DNA of 64,000 bases, taken from the NCBI RefSeq assembly GCF_025567265.1, contig NZ_JAOQJW010000007.1, positions 1-64,000 on the forward strand, written 5' to 3'. This DNA comes from Dorea_A amylophila. GTDB taxonomy: Bacteria > Bacillota > Clostridia > Lachnospirales > Lachnospiraceae. The notes beneath the pieces are model-generated. The model was given only the letters and a program-made list of their open reading frames with translations, was not told the origin of the DNA and ran no database searches. This document shows, piece by piece, positions 51,566-61,318 of this stretch (position 1 is the stretch's first letter; the number at the start of each line of letters is the position of its first letter). Made by a program: the position numbers and the translations under genes.

Positions 51566-53503
51566 TTACGTTACATGCCCTGTGCCTTCATTTTCATTAT
51601 TTGATTGTTCTTCCAGTTCACTGCCTTCATACATATAAAGGTCAAACTGTTCTTCCGGATCTAACCGGACTTCCATCTGATGTTTCATGTATTCTTCCAC
51701 ATGGAACTCATTCTTTTTATCATAATCGGATAACTGCTTATACCGTTTATGTTTTGTAATGTCAAATTTATCACTGTAAAACGGACGGACACCACGAAGC
51801 TGTAAAATACACTTGTTACCGTCCATGACTGCCAGTTCATCCCGACTCATCAATTCTTTTCCTGTTTTCTGATAGTTCAAACCGTAAGATCTGCTCTGTC
51901 CTCTTGTATCAGAAGTGTTATATAAGTCAATGGTTTCCTTACCCAGTGTTTCTGAAATTTCTTTCAGAGTGGTACTTTCCTTACCTCCCAGGAACAACAT
52001 TGTGTCACAATTTCCCGTAATGGTTTCGGCTGCATCCTTGTAAATTGTCTTGAGCTGCGACTGGGACTGGAGTATAATGGAAGCAGAAATTTCCCTGCTT
52101 CGGATCGTTGCAATCAGCTTGTCAAACTTCGGAATCTGACCAATATTTGCGAACTCGTCACAAAGGATTCTCACATGATAAGGCAGTCTTCCATGATGAA
52201 CATCATCGGCTCTGTCGCATAACAGATTGAAAAGCTGACTGTACATCATAGCAACCACAAAGTTAAAAGTATCGTCTGTATCCGAAATTACAATAAACAG
52301 TGCCGTTCTCTGATCTCCAATCATATCCAGTTCCATTTCATCATAAGAAGTCAGTTCCCTAAGTTCCGCAATATCAAACGGAGCAAGTCTGGCACCACAG
52401 CTGATCAAAATCGACTTTGCCGTTTTTCCTGCAGCCAGTTTGTATTTTTTATACTGCCTTACTGCAAAGTGGTTCGGCTCGTCCCTTTCCAACTCCTCAA
52501 ATAACAGATCCACAGCATTTTTAAACTCTTCATCTTCTTCCCTGGTTTCACTGGCATTGATAAATTCCAGCAGGGTTGAGAAATTCTGTTCTTCTTCTGG
52601 TGCTTCATAATAGATATAACCAATCAAAGCACAATACAGCAGACGTTCCGCTTTCGTCCAGAAATCCTCGGAAGATTTTTCTCCCTCGCCCTTGGTATTT
52701 ACCATGATTGTATTTACCAGTTTCAGAATATCTTTTTCAGAACGAATGTAATGAAATGGATTATAATGCATACTCTTGGAAAAATTGATGGTATTCAGCA
52801 CCTTGATTTTGTAAGGAGCCATTACCACCCTGCCATTTTTATCACGCAAAATTTTTCCGTTTTTATCTTTCTTCGGTGTCCCTCTTGCTAACATTTTACC
52901 ACATTCCACGATAATCGTTCCCTTTGGATCGGTGACCACAAAACTTACATTGTCCGGCATCTGCATAAGCTGCGGTTTTACATAAAATCGAGTCTTACCG
53001 CTACCAGATCCACCTATCACTATAATATTCTTGTTTCTGGCGTACTTCGGTTTCTTTGGTCTACTGTTCATGGTCAGACGTTCCGTTTGTGTCAGCAGAA
53101 TATTATTCTCAAAAACCGGATCAATAAAAGGTGCTATATCCTTTTCATTTCCCCACCTGGCAGAACCATATTCCTCCCCCTGGCGAAACTTCTTTCCATT
53201 CTTTCCCTTGAAATATACCACTGCCCATATGCCAACTGCTGCGATTGTTCCCGCAACCAGACTTTTCAGCTTCATGCTTGGCAACAGCTTCTTAAAAGCT
53301 AATGGATAATTCATAAGAAGAATCATCAGCCTGTCTACTACTGTACTGCCCCTGCAATACTGATAAAGCCAGGTACATTTATTTACCACATAAAACACAA
53401 CCACATACGGTATATGTAGCAGAACCTTTTTTATTACTTCCACATTCGGGGGACGCACCTGAAAACCTTTCAGTTTTTTCTTTATATTTTTTATCCCACT
53501 CAT
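51566..53503 (-). CDS. VirD4-like type IV coupling protein
   Basis: 645 residues. Membrane segments near 28-48 and 75-100, then the ATPase domain with Walker A IGGSGSGKTRF near 168, VTDPKGTIIVECG, and CDEFANIGQIPKFDKLIATI near 449. This is the TraG/VirD4 family that brings the relaxase-DNA complex to the channel. It overlaps PcfB by 4 nt; PcfB-VirD4 order is conserved. Acidic C-terminal tail. Confidence 0.93.
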   Translation of the reverse strand: MSGIKNIKKKLKGFQVRPPNVEVIKKVLLHIPYVVVFYVVNKCTWLYQYCRGSTVVDRLMILLMNYPLAFKKLLPSMKLKSLVAGTIAAVGIWAVVYFKGKNGKKFRQGEEYGSARWGNEKDIAPFIDPVFENNILLTQTERLTMNSRPKKPKYARNKNIIVIGGSGSGKTRFYVKPQLMQMPDNVSFVVTDPKGTIIVECGKMLARGTPKKDKNGKILRDKNGRVVMAPYKIKVLNTINFSKSMHYNPFHYIRSEKDILKLVNTIMVNTKGEGEKSSEDFWTKAERLLYCALIGYIYYEAPEEEQNFSTLLEFINASETREEDEEFKNAVDLLFEELERDEPNHFAVRQYKKYKLAAGKTAKSILISCGARLAPFDIAELRELTSYDEMELDMIGDQRTALFIVISDTDDTFNFVVAMMYSQLFNLLCDRADDVHHGRLPYHVRILCDEFANIGQIPKFDKLIATIRSREISASIILQSQSQLKTIYKDAAETITGNCDTMLFLGGKESTTLKEISETLGKETIDLYNTSDTRGQSRSYGLNYQKTGKELMSRDELAVMDGNKCILQLRGVRPFYSDKFDITKHKRYKQLSDYDKKNEFHVEEYMKHQMEVRLDPEEQFDLYMYEGSELEEQSNNENEGTGHVT

Positions 53504-54018
53504 AATGTTGGCTCCTTCTGCTTCTCTTTTGATTTCTCCCGTTCTCTCTGTTTGTCCTGGTTACGGGCTGTGATTGCCTGCTGTAATTTCTTACGGACAG
53601 ATGGTTTCTTGGTTTTATTCAGTGTCTTTCCGGTAAACTCCCGAAATGCTGCTGTCATCACCTCCACATCTCTCGCCTTAAAGAAAACAAAATATCTTGG
53701 TGGATCTACAGACTTATCACGTTTTAGGCTGAAATCAATACCATATTTTTTTGCAACCTTTTCAAAAGCCTTAATGTTATTATCTGTAATCTCAATGTTG
53801 GAAAGTTGAATATTCTGCTGTGTCAGCTTCTTTAAACTCTGCTTTCCATGATATTCTTTATCCGGAGGTGCCTTTGTCTGCTGTTTTCTTGCTTTCTCTG
53901 CTTTTTCTTTCTCCACTGCCGCCAGAAAACGCATCATTGCCTGTTTCAATAAACGGACTGTTACTTTTCCACCAGTGATACATAACGATACGGTTTTCTC
54001 ATTTACTTCTTCCTGCAA
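53500..54018 (-). CDS. PcfB family (DUF3801) transfer protein
   Basis: About 172 residues from TTG 54018 (GGGAG 8 nt upstream; family members begin with QEEVNEKTVSL); a GTG at 54027 overlaps the ribosome site. Conserved stretches: VTVRLLKQAMMRFLA, GKQSLKKLTQQNIQLSNIEI, KYGIDFSLKRDKSVDPPRYF. PcfB of plasmid pCF10 is a relaxosome-adaptor partner of PcfC (VirD4). It is coupled by a 4 nt overlap to virD4. Confidence 0.85.
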   Translation of the reverse strand: MQEEVNEKTVSLCITGGKVTVRLLKQAMMRFLAAVEKEKAEKARKQQTKAPPDKEYHGKQSLKKLTQQNIQLSNIEITDNNIKAFEKVAKKYGIDFSLKRDKSVDPPRYFVFFKARDVEVMTAAFREFTGKTLNKTKKPSVRKKLQQAITARNQDKQREREKSKEKQKEPTL

Positions 54019-54049
54019 TAGAATCACTCCCTTCCTGAAAATCTAAAAT

Positions 54050-54958
54050 TCATATATTCCCTTCGTACATATCATGCTGCACCAAAGATGAGTAATAATT
54101 GCTGATGGTCAGCGGTGCATTATATAATACTGCCAACAAATACTGACGCATATTTACTACTTTACTGGTATTTTCTTTCATGCAATGCAATACGAACCGA
54201 ATATGCTCTGCATCCAGTTTTAAAAACTGGCTTTTTACTACGGATAAAGGTTTTCTGTCCCCTCCAATCCGTATAAACTCCTGTTCCGAACACACCACAT
54301 CTACCATTAACCCCACAATCTCATCCAACATATGCCGGTTGAAATCATCTACGATATAGTCATATCCAATGTGTTCAAGGATAATCTGCTGATAAGCATT
54401 CCTTTCAGCTTCTTTCCTTTTCACTTCACTGGCATCTGAATAGAAAGAAAGATACTCTGTATCGTTATTCTCAGTATTACTAACCTCTATATCATTACCT
54501 GGCAGTTTACACCTGTCTGCATCGGTCATTTGTACCTTTCCTGAGAAGTCATTTTGACCTGTCTGGAAGTTCTCTTTGAACCGTTCTGGTGATACGCATT
54601 TTTTTACATAGATTCTATCGGGATTTCCCAATCCCTGTCTGACTCTCGTAATCAATCCGATTCCTTTCCGGTCATCCAGTTCCTTTAACAAGCACCGGAC
54701 TTTTTTTACTCCACATCCCATAAGCCCTGCTATCTGCTCCTGCGAAAAATATATATACACTTTTCCCTCCGAATCCATCCACCGATTCTTCACAGATAAC
54801 TGCATCCGGTCTAGCAATAGACCATACAACAACTTAGCTTCACAGGTCAGTTTTCCAAATACCGGACTGGTAAAGAGAATCTTGGGAATCCGATAGAACG
54901 TATACTGTTCTGCTTCCTCCCCGTAGTGATACGGGAATATGTATGTATCCTTATCCAG
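54050..54958 (-). CDS. RepA_N-type replication initiator-like protein with unusual start
   Basis: The frame encodes a RepA_N domain: YGEEAEQYTFYRIPKILFTS, LLYGLLLDRMQLSVKNRW, YIYFSQEQIAGLMGCGVKK and VRCLLKELDDRKGIGLITRV; the C-terminal half (~160-300) resembles DUF6017-like tails. The clearly conserved sequence begins upstream of the first TTG (54832), and no ATG, GTG or TTG occurs there after an in-frame stop at ~54983; CTG 54958 is the best start I see, giving ~302 residues and a short overlap with the upstream gene. A shorter product from TTG 54832 would lose part of the domain. Role: replication of the circular intermediate, or a regulator. Confidence 0.75.
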   Translation of the reverse strand: MDKDTYIFPYHYGEEAEQYTFYRIPKILFTSPVFGKLTCEAKLLYGLLLDRMQLSVKNRWMDSEGKVYIYFSQEQIAGLMGCGVKKVRCLLKELDDRKGIGLITRVRQGLGNPDRIYVKKCVSPERFKENFQTGQNDFSGKVQMTDADRCKLPGNDIEVSNTENNDTEYLSFYSDASEVKRKEAERNAYQQIILEHIGYDYIVDDFNRHMLDEIVGLMVDVVCSEQEFIRIGGDRKPLSVVKSQFLKLDAEHIRFVLHCMKENTSKVVNMRQYLLAVLYNAPLTISNYYSSLVQHDMYEGNI

Positions 54959-55193
54959 ATTGTTTTTTCCTCTGCTCTTTTAGAATTTTAGCCATGCAAT
55001 AGCCAATACATGGATTTCTTCCATACGGACAGCCTTTGCATGGAACCCAAAACCTGTGTGCCGGATCTGGATCAGGTGGCTTTTCAGGGAGCTGATAAAA
55101 GCATCTCATCTGCCTGCATTCCTTTTTCTTTTCATTCCAGAAATAACAATATTCACAGGATTTCGGCTTGTCCTCTGCATATCTAATCGCCAT
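54951..55193 (-). CDS. Small cysteine-rich, probably zinc-binding protein
   Basis: 80 residues, 10 Cys in pairs (CEYCYFW, CRQMRCFY, CKGCPYGRNPCIGYC). ATG 55193 follows AAGGAG. Probably binds zinc; similar short Cys-rich ORFs occur upstream of the RepA-like gene in related elements. Function unknown. Confidence 0.75.
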   Translation of the reverse strand: MAIRYAEDKPKSCEYCYFWNEKKKECRQMRCFYQLPEKPPDPDPAHRFWVPCKGCPYGRNPCIGYCMAKILKEQRKKQSG

Positions 55194-55329
55194 CGCTTTC
55201 TGACTCCTTTCTCCTGCTCAGTTTTTCCAACATCTGATCTTCCTGTGATGCTACTCTCAGACAGCAATACATCACAAAATTAACTGCTGCAATAATTGCT
55301 ACAACCGCTATAATTAATACCTGTTTCAT
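55183..55329 (-). CDS. Small single-pass membrane protein
   Basis: 48 residues from ATG 55329 (MKQVLIIAVVAIIAAVNFVM; GGGAG upstream). One membrane segment and a charged tail. The in-frame upstream ATGs lack a ribosome site. Follows the surface-protein terminator and overlaps the Cys-rich gene. Function unknown. Confidence 0.65.
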   Translation of the reverse strand: MKQVLIIAVVAIIAAVNFVMYCCLRVASQEDQMLEKLSRRKESESDGD

Positions 55330-55369
55330 AATACATTCTCCCTTCATTTTTCCTAGTATTAACCAGAAA

Positions 55370-55409
55370 GAGAGCATTTATGAATCTTTTTCGTCCATAA
55401 ATGCCCTCT
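55370..55409 (-). terminator. Terminator after the surface-protein gene
   Basis: Minus-strand stem GAGGGCATTTATG / CATAAATGCTCTC (one mismatch) with a TTTC tail, 14 nt past the stop at 55424. T run is short, so read-through to the transfer genes is possible. Confidence 0.65.
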
Positions 55410-55423
55410 TAACTAACTGATTT

Positions 55424-58400
55424 TTATTTCTTCTTTCTTGCCACCCATACCGCTGACACTACACCTGCCATACCTGCTACTGCAAGCAGAATCCAAAGCA
55501 GCATATGTGTATCATCTCCGGTTTTCGGTGTATCTGTTACCTGTGTAGATGGTGTTTCCGGTGTTGATGTTTCTTCCGGTTTTACCTCATCTTTCATCAC
55601 AACTTTCTGAATCTCCCCGGTATCTTCCACTGTGAACTTCACGTCCTCAGCTATCAGATAACCATTAGGGGCAGATTCTTCCCGAAGTGTATACTCCCCA
55701 ATCGGAAGCATTTCAATGTAATGCGGTTTCTCCTCAGAAGTCCAACTCTCTACCGTTTTACCGTCTTTGTCGAGAATTGTCAGTTTTGCGCCCGGCAGTT
55801 CCTTACCGGAAATATCCGTCTTGGAGATCTCTACCTTGGTAATATCGTCTTTCATCTCGATTTTCTGTGTTTCTACGGTATCTTCAACGGTAAATGTAAT
55901 GCTTTCCGCTGTCACAAAACCATCTGCTGGTTTTGTTTCTGTCAGGGTATACTTCTGTCCGACTACCAGTTCTTTGATGATATGAGCTTCTTTACCGGAA
56001 ATCCAGGAATCTACAACCTTACCGCTTTCATCAGTTACCTGTAACTTGGCACCTTCCAGCTCTTTTCCATCTGTCAGGGAAGTCTTGGTAATCTCAATTA
56101 CTGTCGGTTCATCCTCAAAAGTAAATGAATAAAATACTTTTTCCTTTTCCGCACCTTCGTACTCAAATGTAAACTCCTGTGTTTCATCTGTCGTTGCAAA
56201 TCCAGGTGCCGGGGAAGTTTCCTTGATATAATACTCAAAACCAATCGGTAAATCTGCTGTAAAAGTCAGTTTTCCTTCTTTATCCGTTGCCAGTTCTTCA
56301 ATCACAGTATCCGCTTCCAGAATAACTTTTCCGTCTGCTCCTGTAATATCATTCTTGGCACAAAGGGCAAATACTGCACCTTCCAGTACACGATCCGAAT
56401 CTTTCTCTTTTTTCACAACTTCCACTTCCGCTTTCTGGCGATTGTTCTGCCAGTCAGCAGAGTAAGTGACTTCTGCAGTATCCTGATCACGATATGTCAG
56501 GTCAATCTCTCTTGCCTCATTATCCAGCACAAAACCATCCACTGTAGCTTTTTCTTTGACATAATATTTGCCAAGAGGAAGTCCGGATAACTTTGCAATG
56601 CCGGTATCATCCGTTGTAATGGTTGCTACCAGTTCATCTTTTTTATAATAATCTTCACTTTCCCCGTCAGCAGATTTCACGTCCTCTAAAGCAAATACTT
56701 CAAAGGTAACATCTTTCAGACTGCCTGTTACATACTGGAATAAATGGCTGATCCATCCTCCAACAGAATCCAATGCCGTTACTTTATCCAGAAACTCTCC
56801 ATTTTTATTGATGATGATCGTTCCTGTCGGCACATCATCTTTCATTTCCACTTTCTGGATTTCCCCAGTATCCTCAATCGTAAAAGTGACCTCTTCTGCC
56901 TTGAGGTATCCATAAGGAGCTATTTCTTCCCTGAGAGTATAGGTTTCCCCTACAGTAAGCCGTTCAATCATATGCTGCTCACCTTTTACAGACTTCCATG
57001 TATCAACTACATTTCCATCTTTGTCCAGTACCGTAAGAGTCGCACCAGATAATTTCACGCCAGTAGTCAGGTCAGACTTGGAAACCACAACTTTTGTAGG
57101 CTGATTTTTAAGTACAGAAGATAACTGCACGACCTTAACCTCCTGTCCCTGGTACTCTGCCTTTACTTCCAGAACTTCATCTGAAAATACATAGCCATTC
57201 GGTGCTGCCAGTTCTTTGATATAATACTCTCCAAATGGCAGATCCTGTGTAAATACAGCCTTTCCATCTTCTCCGGAAACAGCTTTTCCAAGAAGTGAGC
57301 CTGCTTTCACAATCACAGTTCCATGAGCTTCTATGTCATTCTTCGCATAAAGTCCAAATTCTGCCCCTGCAACTGCTTTTTCTGTATCAGCATCCTGTTT
57401 TTCCACCGAAATTTCTACCTTCTGGCGTTCATTCTCAAAAGTAGCTGTCTGCTCAATGACAGGTGTTTCCTGATCTTTGTAAGTAAAAGTGACTGTCTGT
57501 GCTTCGCTGTTTAAAACAAATCCTGTTGGCGCAGACGTTTCCACAATCTTATAACTTCCAAGTGGAAGATTCTTCAGGACCGCTTTTCCCTCTTTATCGG
57601 TTGTAACAGTTTTTACAAGTGTTCCGGCTGCATATTCCAGAATACGGTTTCCATTGTCATCTTTCTGGAAATCAGCGGTATAAATATCCTCCGCAGCATA
57701 AATGGCAAACTCTGCTCCTTCCAGATTTTCTGTCTGATATGTAAAATCATCCTTGAATCCGTCCAGAACTTCGCCCTTTTTCACGATAGTCAGTTCTCCC
57801 TTAACTGGATGGTTCTCATAAATTGCTTCAATGATCACATCCCCGGAAGTTCCATCCATCTGATATGCAGTATTAGAATCAACTGTTACCTCATAATAAT
57901 TTTTATTCAATGTGTAACCGAACGGGGCATTCACTTCCTCAATACGGTAATTTCCGATTTTCAGATTCTGCGGAAGAATCAAATATCCCTGCTCATCTGT
58001 AAAATAAGATTTGTGCTTAACCGTTGTCGGATAGGTTGTAACCTGCTCCACATACTTCTTATGATCCAGGTCATAAATCTTAAACTCTGTATTTTTCTGT
58101 AATACTGGTTTCTTAGTTTCATCATCCTGTTTGATGATTTTCAGCTTTGCTTCAAACTCATCATCCAGAAGTACTCTCCACGTCTGTGGCTGGTTCGGAT
58201 TATTCTCTGTGATACGCACTGTAAAATCATCTACCGGAGTATAATTGTGAGGAGTTGTAGTTTCACGCACAATATAAGTTCCATATGGAAGTGCGATACT
58301 GCAAGCATAACCCTTTTCGTCTGTGAACATTTCTGTTGCACCATTTTCCCCGATCACAACTGGTGTTGCAGAAGCAAACTCATAGTTTCCGTCTGCTTTC

Positions 58401-61318
58401 TTTGTCAGGGAAGATTCCAGATATGCCGTAAATCCGGCACCTTTCAGCAGATCAGCGTCTGTTTTTCCATTATTGGCTGCTTTGATGATCTGGAACGGCT
58501 GTTTCATTACCTGCTCCAGTGAAGTGCAGTCACGTTTAACCTCTGCTACCAGATCGCCTTCATAATTGCAGACCAGATCATGTTCTGTTTCGTCTGCCAG
58601 ATAACCCACTGACGGACTAATCTCTTTCACATAGTAATCTCCAAGATACAAGCCATCTACAGAAGCCTGTCCATTCTTATCTGTTGTAAGAGTAGCAACC
58701 TGCTCCCCGGCTTTATAGATCACACCGGTAATACCGTCCGGATGAACAATATCATTACGAGCGTACAGTCCATAAACTGCTTTTTCCAGTGTCGCATCTC
58801 CCTGTGCAACCGCCTGTTTTGTTTCCGCATCTCTCTTTTCCAGAGAAATCTTTGCTTTGACTCTCTCATTTACAAATATATGAGTGAATGAAACTTTCGG
58901 CTCACTGTCACTGGTATATGAGAACTTAAATGTATAAACATCTTTAGAATTTCTCAAATATCCCTGTGGTGCCTGTTCCTCTTTGACTACATAAGAAAAT
59001 CCAATCGGAAGATCTGCGTTAAATGCCGCTTTTCCATCTGCTCCTGTCGTTAATTTTTCAATCAATGTGCCTTTCTTCACTACTACATTTCCGTCTGCGT
59101 TGGCAATATCACTGCCAGCATACAGGGCAAACACACCTCCAGATAACGGATTTTCGGTATCCTTGTCTTTCTTTACAACACTCACATCTGCCTTCTGTCT
59201 GTCATTTGTGAATATCACATCAGAAAAGACTACTTCCACATTCTGTCCAGCATAGGAAAGTGTAACTGTCTTTTCCTCTCCAGCATTATAAAAGTTCTCC
59301 GGTGCCTGCATTTCTTTGACAACATAAGTTCCAAGATGCAGATTTTTCAGGATACAAGCACCGTTTTCGTCTGTCGAAAGGTTTTCTTTCACAAGATCGC
59401 CTTTGCTGTAAATCTTCGCACCATAGGCAGAGATAATATCTTCTCCTGCATATACATTATAAACAGCACCTTTCTGACGTCTGTTTTCATACTGGAATAC
59501 TGTACCATTCTCGCTGACATCTGCCCCTGCAAGAACCTGTCCTTCTTTATATACAGTCAGTTCGCCAAGCTGCTCTTTATCCGGTACCGTTGTTGTCGTG
59601 GTCTTACTTGCTACCAGCTTCACATTGTAAGCGGTTGTATTTACCACATAACCTTTCGGTGCTGTGATTTCTTTCAGATATACCGTATCCTGTGTTTTTA
59701 CAATCGTTGCAGAAGATTTGCCATTGCTGTCTGTTTCCGGCATTGTAGTAATCAGATTTTTGCAATCTGCATCACTGTAAATACCAAATACGGCTCCTGC
59801 AAGGTTTACATCTGCTGCTGAATCTTTCTTCATAACTTCTACAGTTGCAAGTTCAATCCAGGATACTTTAAAATCCACGTATTTTTCATCATCCACGCCT
59901 TCACCAAACACCAATGCCAGATCCTGATTTCCAGATCCTGTAGAAATCTTATAAGCTGAATAATCTTTAGTAATGCTTCCTTTCATTGTTGTAGACCAAC
60001 TCTCTGCCACATCACTTACCTGTGTCAGTGGTGCTGATAGATAAAACTTCGTACCACCGCAGATTTCAACATTTGCTCCAGCTTTGCTTGTTTTTCCTGT
60101 TGACAGGTTATGAAGTTTTACACCTGCAGGGAGTTTCATAGTAATTGTCTGTAATGCATCTGCCTTAAATGTTATATCCTTTGTTCTCTGACTGTTACCC
60201 TCTACATAGGCTTTTACGTTTGCATCTGAAAAAGACATTGCCACTGATGGAATATCCGGTTGAGAAACGCAATAATTATAAAGTTTCTTTGCAAGATTCT
60301 GTGCAGTGCTGTTTGCACCTGAAAAAGCGTCTCCACTACCATTTGCATAAGATGCTGCAAGGTGTACCAGAATAAATTTGGCTCCGGCACTTAAATTGCC
60401 GTATCCATTCTCTTCTGTGAAAAATCCATCATCTCCAGAAGCTTTTGTGCCATAATAACATACCTTAGCAAGTGCTTTTCCATCTCCCACCTTATTAATT
60501 GTATAAGTTCCACTTCCTGGTCCTGGCTTTGATGGCTGTACACAGTATGCTGTGGCAGATACATTACCAAATTTCACAGTATACTGATAAGTAAGGTAAC
60601 TACCATATCCATAATCTGCGTAACGATACATGGTTCCCCTTGTAACAGAAACCTGCTGTGAACTTCTTGCATTTCCTGCAGAAGCCATAAAGGTTACGGT
60701 TTCTCCTGCATCCATTGCATACAGATCAATTCCATTTGTCTCTGCCTGTTCTAGCACTTCAGACACCGTAAGTTCAGTTTTCGTATCAACTGTGTTTTCC
60801 CGGTGCGACTCTGAATCGTCATCACTCTGCTCTGTATCTCCAGTGCCACTATCATCGTCCACTGTAATTTCAGAAGAACTCTCTGATTGCATTTCTGTTT
60901 CAGGTTCTTTTACAGTGATATTTCTGCTGATTCTGTAAGATGGATGACCACTTACCGGCTCTACCGCATATACTGCCTTGTAGGTGTCCGGTGTATGTGT
61001 ATCGAAATCAGCTCCGGATTCATTTTTTGCTTCATGGAACATGATTTTTATTTTACTCTCATCCACTCCGTCAATACCGGACAGATCTACTTCCACTTCA
61101 AATTCCTGTCCATAGGCAAGTTCAATGTCATTTGCTGCTACAATTTCATCTGGATCAAGCGAATCCTGTACCTCTTTTAATTCCGGATACTGCTGCTCAA
61201 ACGGTATTTCTTCCGGTTCTAATTCCGATGCAGAAACAGCTACTGGCTGAACGATTACAGACGCTAACGTGGCAACTGCCATGACTCCTGATAAGAATCT
61301 TTTGAACTTCATTTTCAT
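55424..61318 (-). CDS. Giant Cna-B/SpaA repeat surface protein with sortase signal
   Basis: 1964 residues. Signal peptide (~1-30), acidic linker, an N-terminal domain around 230-370 with YCVQPSKPGPGSG that resembles thioester adhesin domains (the reactive bond cannot be confirmed), then about 13 Cna-B/SpaA-type modules recognised by the strand Y.V.E..AP.GY (for example GTYVVKEMQAPENFY, GEYYIKELAAPNGYV). It ends DTPKTGDD, a membrane segment and RKKK: a sorting signal of the PxTG kind suited to class B sortase. Likely a long isopeptide-stiffened adhesin helping mating contact. The sortase is encoded at 46302. ATG 61318; first gene after a 470 bp leader region. Confidence 0.9.
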   Translation of the reverse strand: MKMKFKRFLSGVMAVATLASVIVQPVAVSASELEPEEIPFEQQYPELKEVQDSLDPDEIVAANDIELAYGQEFEVEVDLSGIDGVDESKIKIMFHEAKNESGADFDTHTPDTYKAVYAVEPVSGHPSYRISRNITVKEPETEMQSESSSEITVDDDSGTGDTEQSDDDSESHRENTVDTKTELTVSEVLEQAETNGIDLYAMDAGETVTFMASAGNARSSQQVSVTRGTMYRYADYGYGSYLTYQYTVKFGNVSATAYCVQPSKPGPGSGTYTINKVGDGKALAKVCYYGTKASGDDGFFTEENGYGNLSAGAKFILVHLAASYANGSGDAFSGANSTAQNLAKKLYNYCVSQPDIPSVAMSFSDANVKAYVEGNSQRTKDITFKADALQTITMKLPAGVKLHNLSTGKTSKAGANVEICGGTKFYLSAPLTQVSDVAESWSTTMKGSITKDYSAYKISTGSGNQDLALVFGEGVDDEKYVDFKVSWIELATVEVMKKDSAADVNLAGAVFGIYSDADCKNLITTMPETDSNGKSSATIVKTQDTVYLKEITAPKGYVVNTTAYNVKLVASKTTTTTVPDKEQLGELTVYKEGQVLAGADVSENGTVFQYENRRQKGAVYNVYAGEDIISAYGAKIYSKGDLVKENLSTDENGACILKNLHLGTYVVKEMQAPENFYNAGEEKTVTLSYAGQNVEVVFSDVIFTNDRQKADVSVVKKDKDTENPLSGGVFALYAGSDIANADGNVVVKKGTLIEKLTTGADGKAAFNADLPIGFSYVVKEEQAPQGYLRNSKDVYTFKFSYTSDSEPKVSFTHIFVNERVKAKISLEKRDAETKQAVAQGDATLEKAVYGLYARNDIVHPDGITGVIYKAGEQVATLTTDKNGQASVDGLYLGDYYVKEISPSVGYLADETEHDLVCNYEGDLVAEVKRDCTSLEQVMKQPFQIIKAANNGKTDADLLKGAGFTAYLESSLTKKADGNYEFASATPVVIGENGATEMFTDEKGYACSIALPYGTYIVRETTTPHNYTPVDDFTVRITENNPNQPQTWRVLLDDEFEAKLKIIKQDDETKKPVLQKNTEFKIYDLDHKKYVEQVTTYPTTVKHKSYFTDEQGYLILPQNLKIGNYRIEEVNAPFGYTLNKNYYEVTVDSNTAYQMDGTSGDVIIEAIYENHPVKGELTIVKKGEVLDGFKDDFTYQTENLEGAEFAIYAAEDIYTADFQKDDNGNRILEYAAGTLVKTVTTDKEGKAVLKNLPLGSYKIVETSAPTGFVLNSEAQTVTFTYKDQETPVIEQTATFENERQKVEISVEKQDADTEKAVAGAEFGLYAKNDIEAHGTVIVKAGSLLGKAVSGEDGKAVFTQDLPFGEYYIKELAAPNGYVFSDEVLEVKAEYQGQEVKVVQLSSVLKNQPTKVVVSKSDLTTGVKLSGATLTVLDKDGNVVDTWKSVKGEQHMIERLTVGETYTLREEIAPYGYLKAEEVTFTIEDTGEIQKVEMKDDVPTGTIIINKNGEFLDKVTALDSVGGWISHLFQYVTGSLKDVTFEVFALEDVKSADGESEDYYKKDELVATITTDDTGIAKLSGLPLGKYYVKEKATVDGFVLDNEAREIDLTYRDQDTAEVTYSADWQNNRQKAEVEVVKKEKDSDRVLEGAVFALCAKNDITGADGKVILEADTVIEELATDKEGKLTFTADLPIGFEYYIKETSPAPGFATTDETQEFTFEYEGAEKEKVFYSFTFEDEPTVIEITKTSLTDGKELEGAKLQVTDESGKVVDSWISGKEAHIIKELVVGQKYTLTETKPADGFVTAESITFTVEDTVETQKIEMKDDITKVEISKTDISGKELPGAKLTILDKDGKTVESWTSEEKPHYIEMLPIGEYTLREESAPNGYLIAEDVKFTVEDTGEIQKVVMKDEVKPEETSTPETPSTQVTDTPKTGDDTHMLLWILLAVAGMAGVVSAVWVARKKK

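Noticed and set aside
55424..61318. Repeated segments as a separate tandem DNA repeat
   Set aside because: The periodicity is explained by about 13 Cna-B protein modules with diverged codons.
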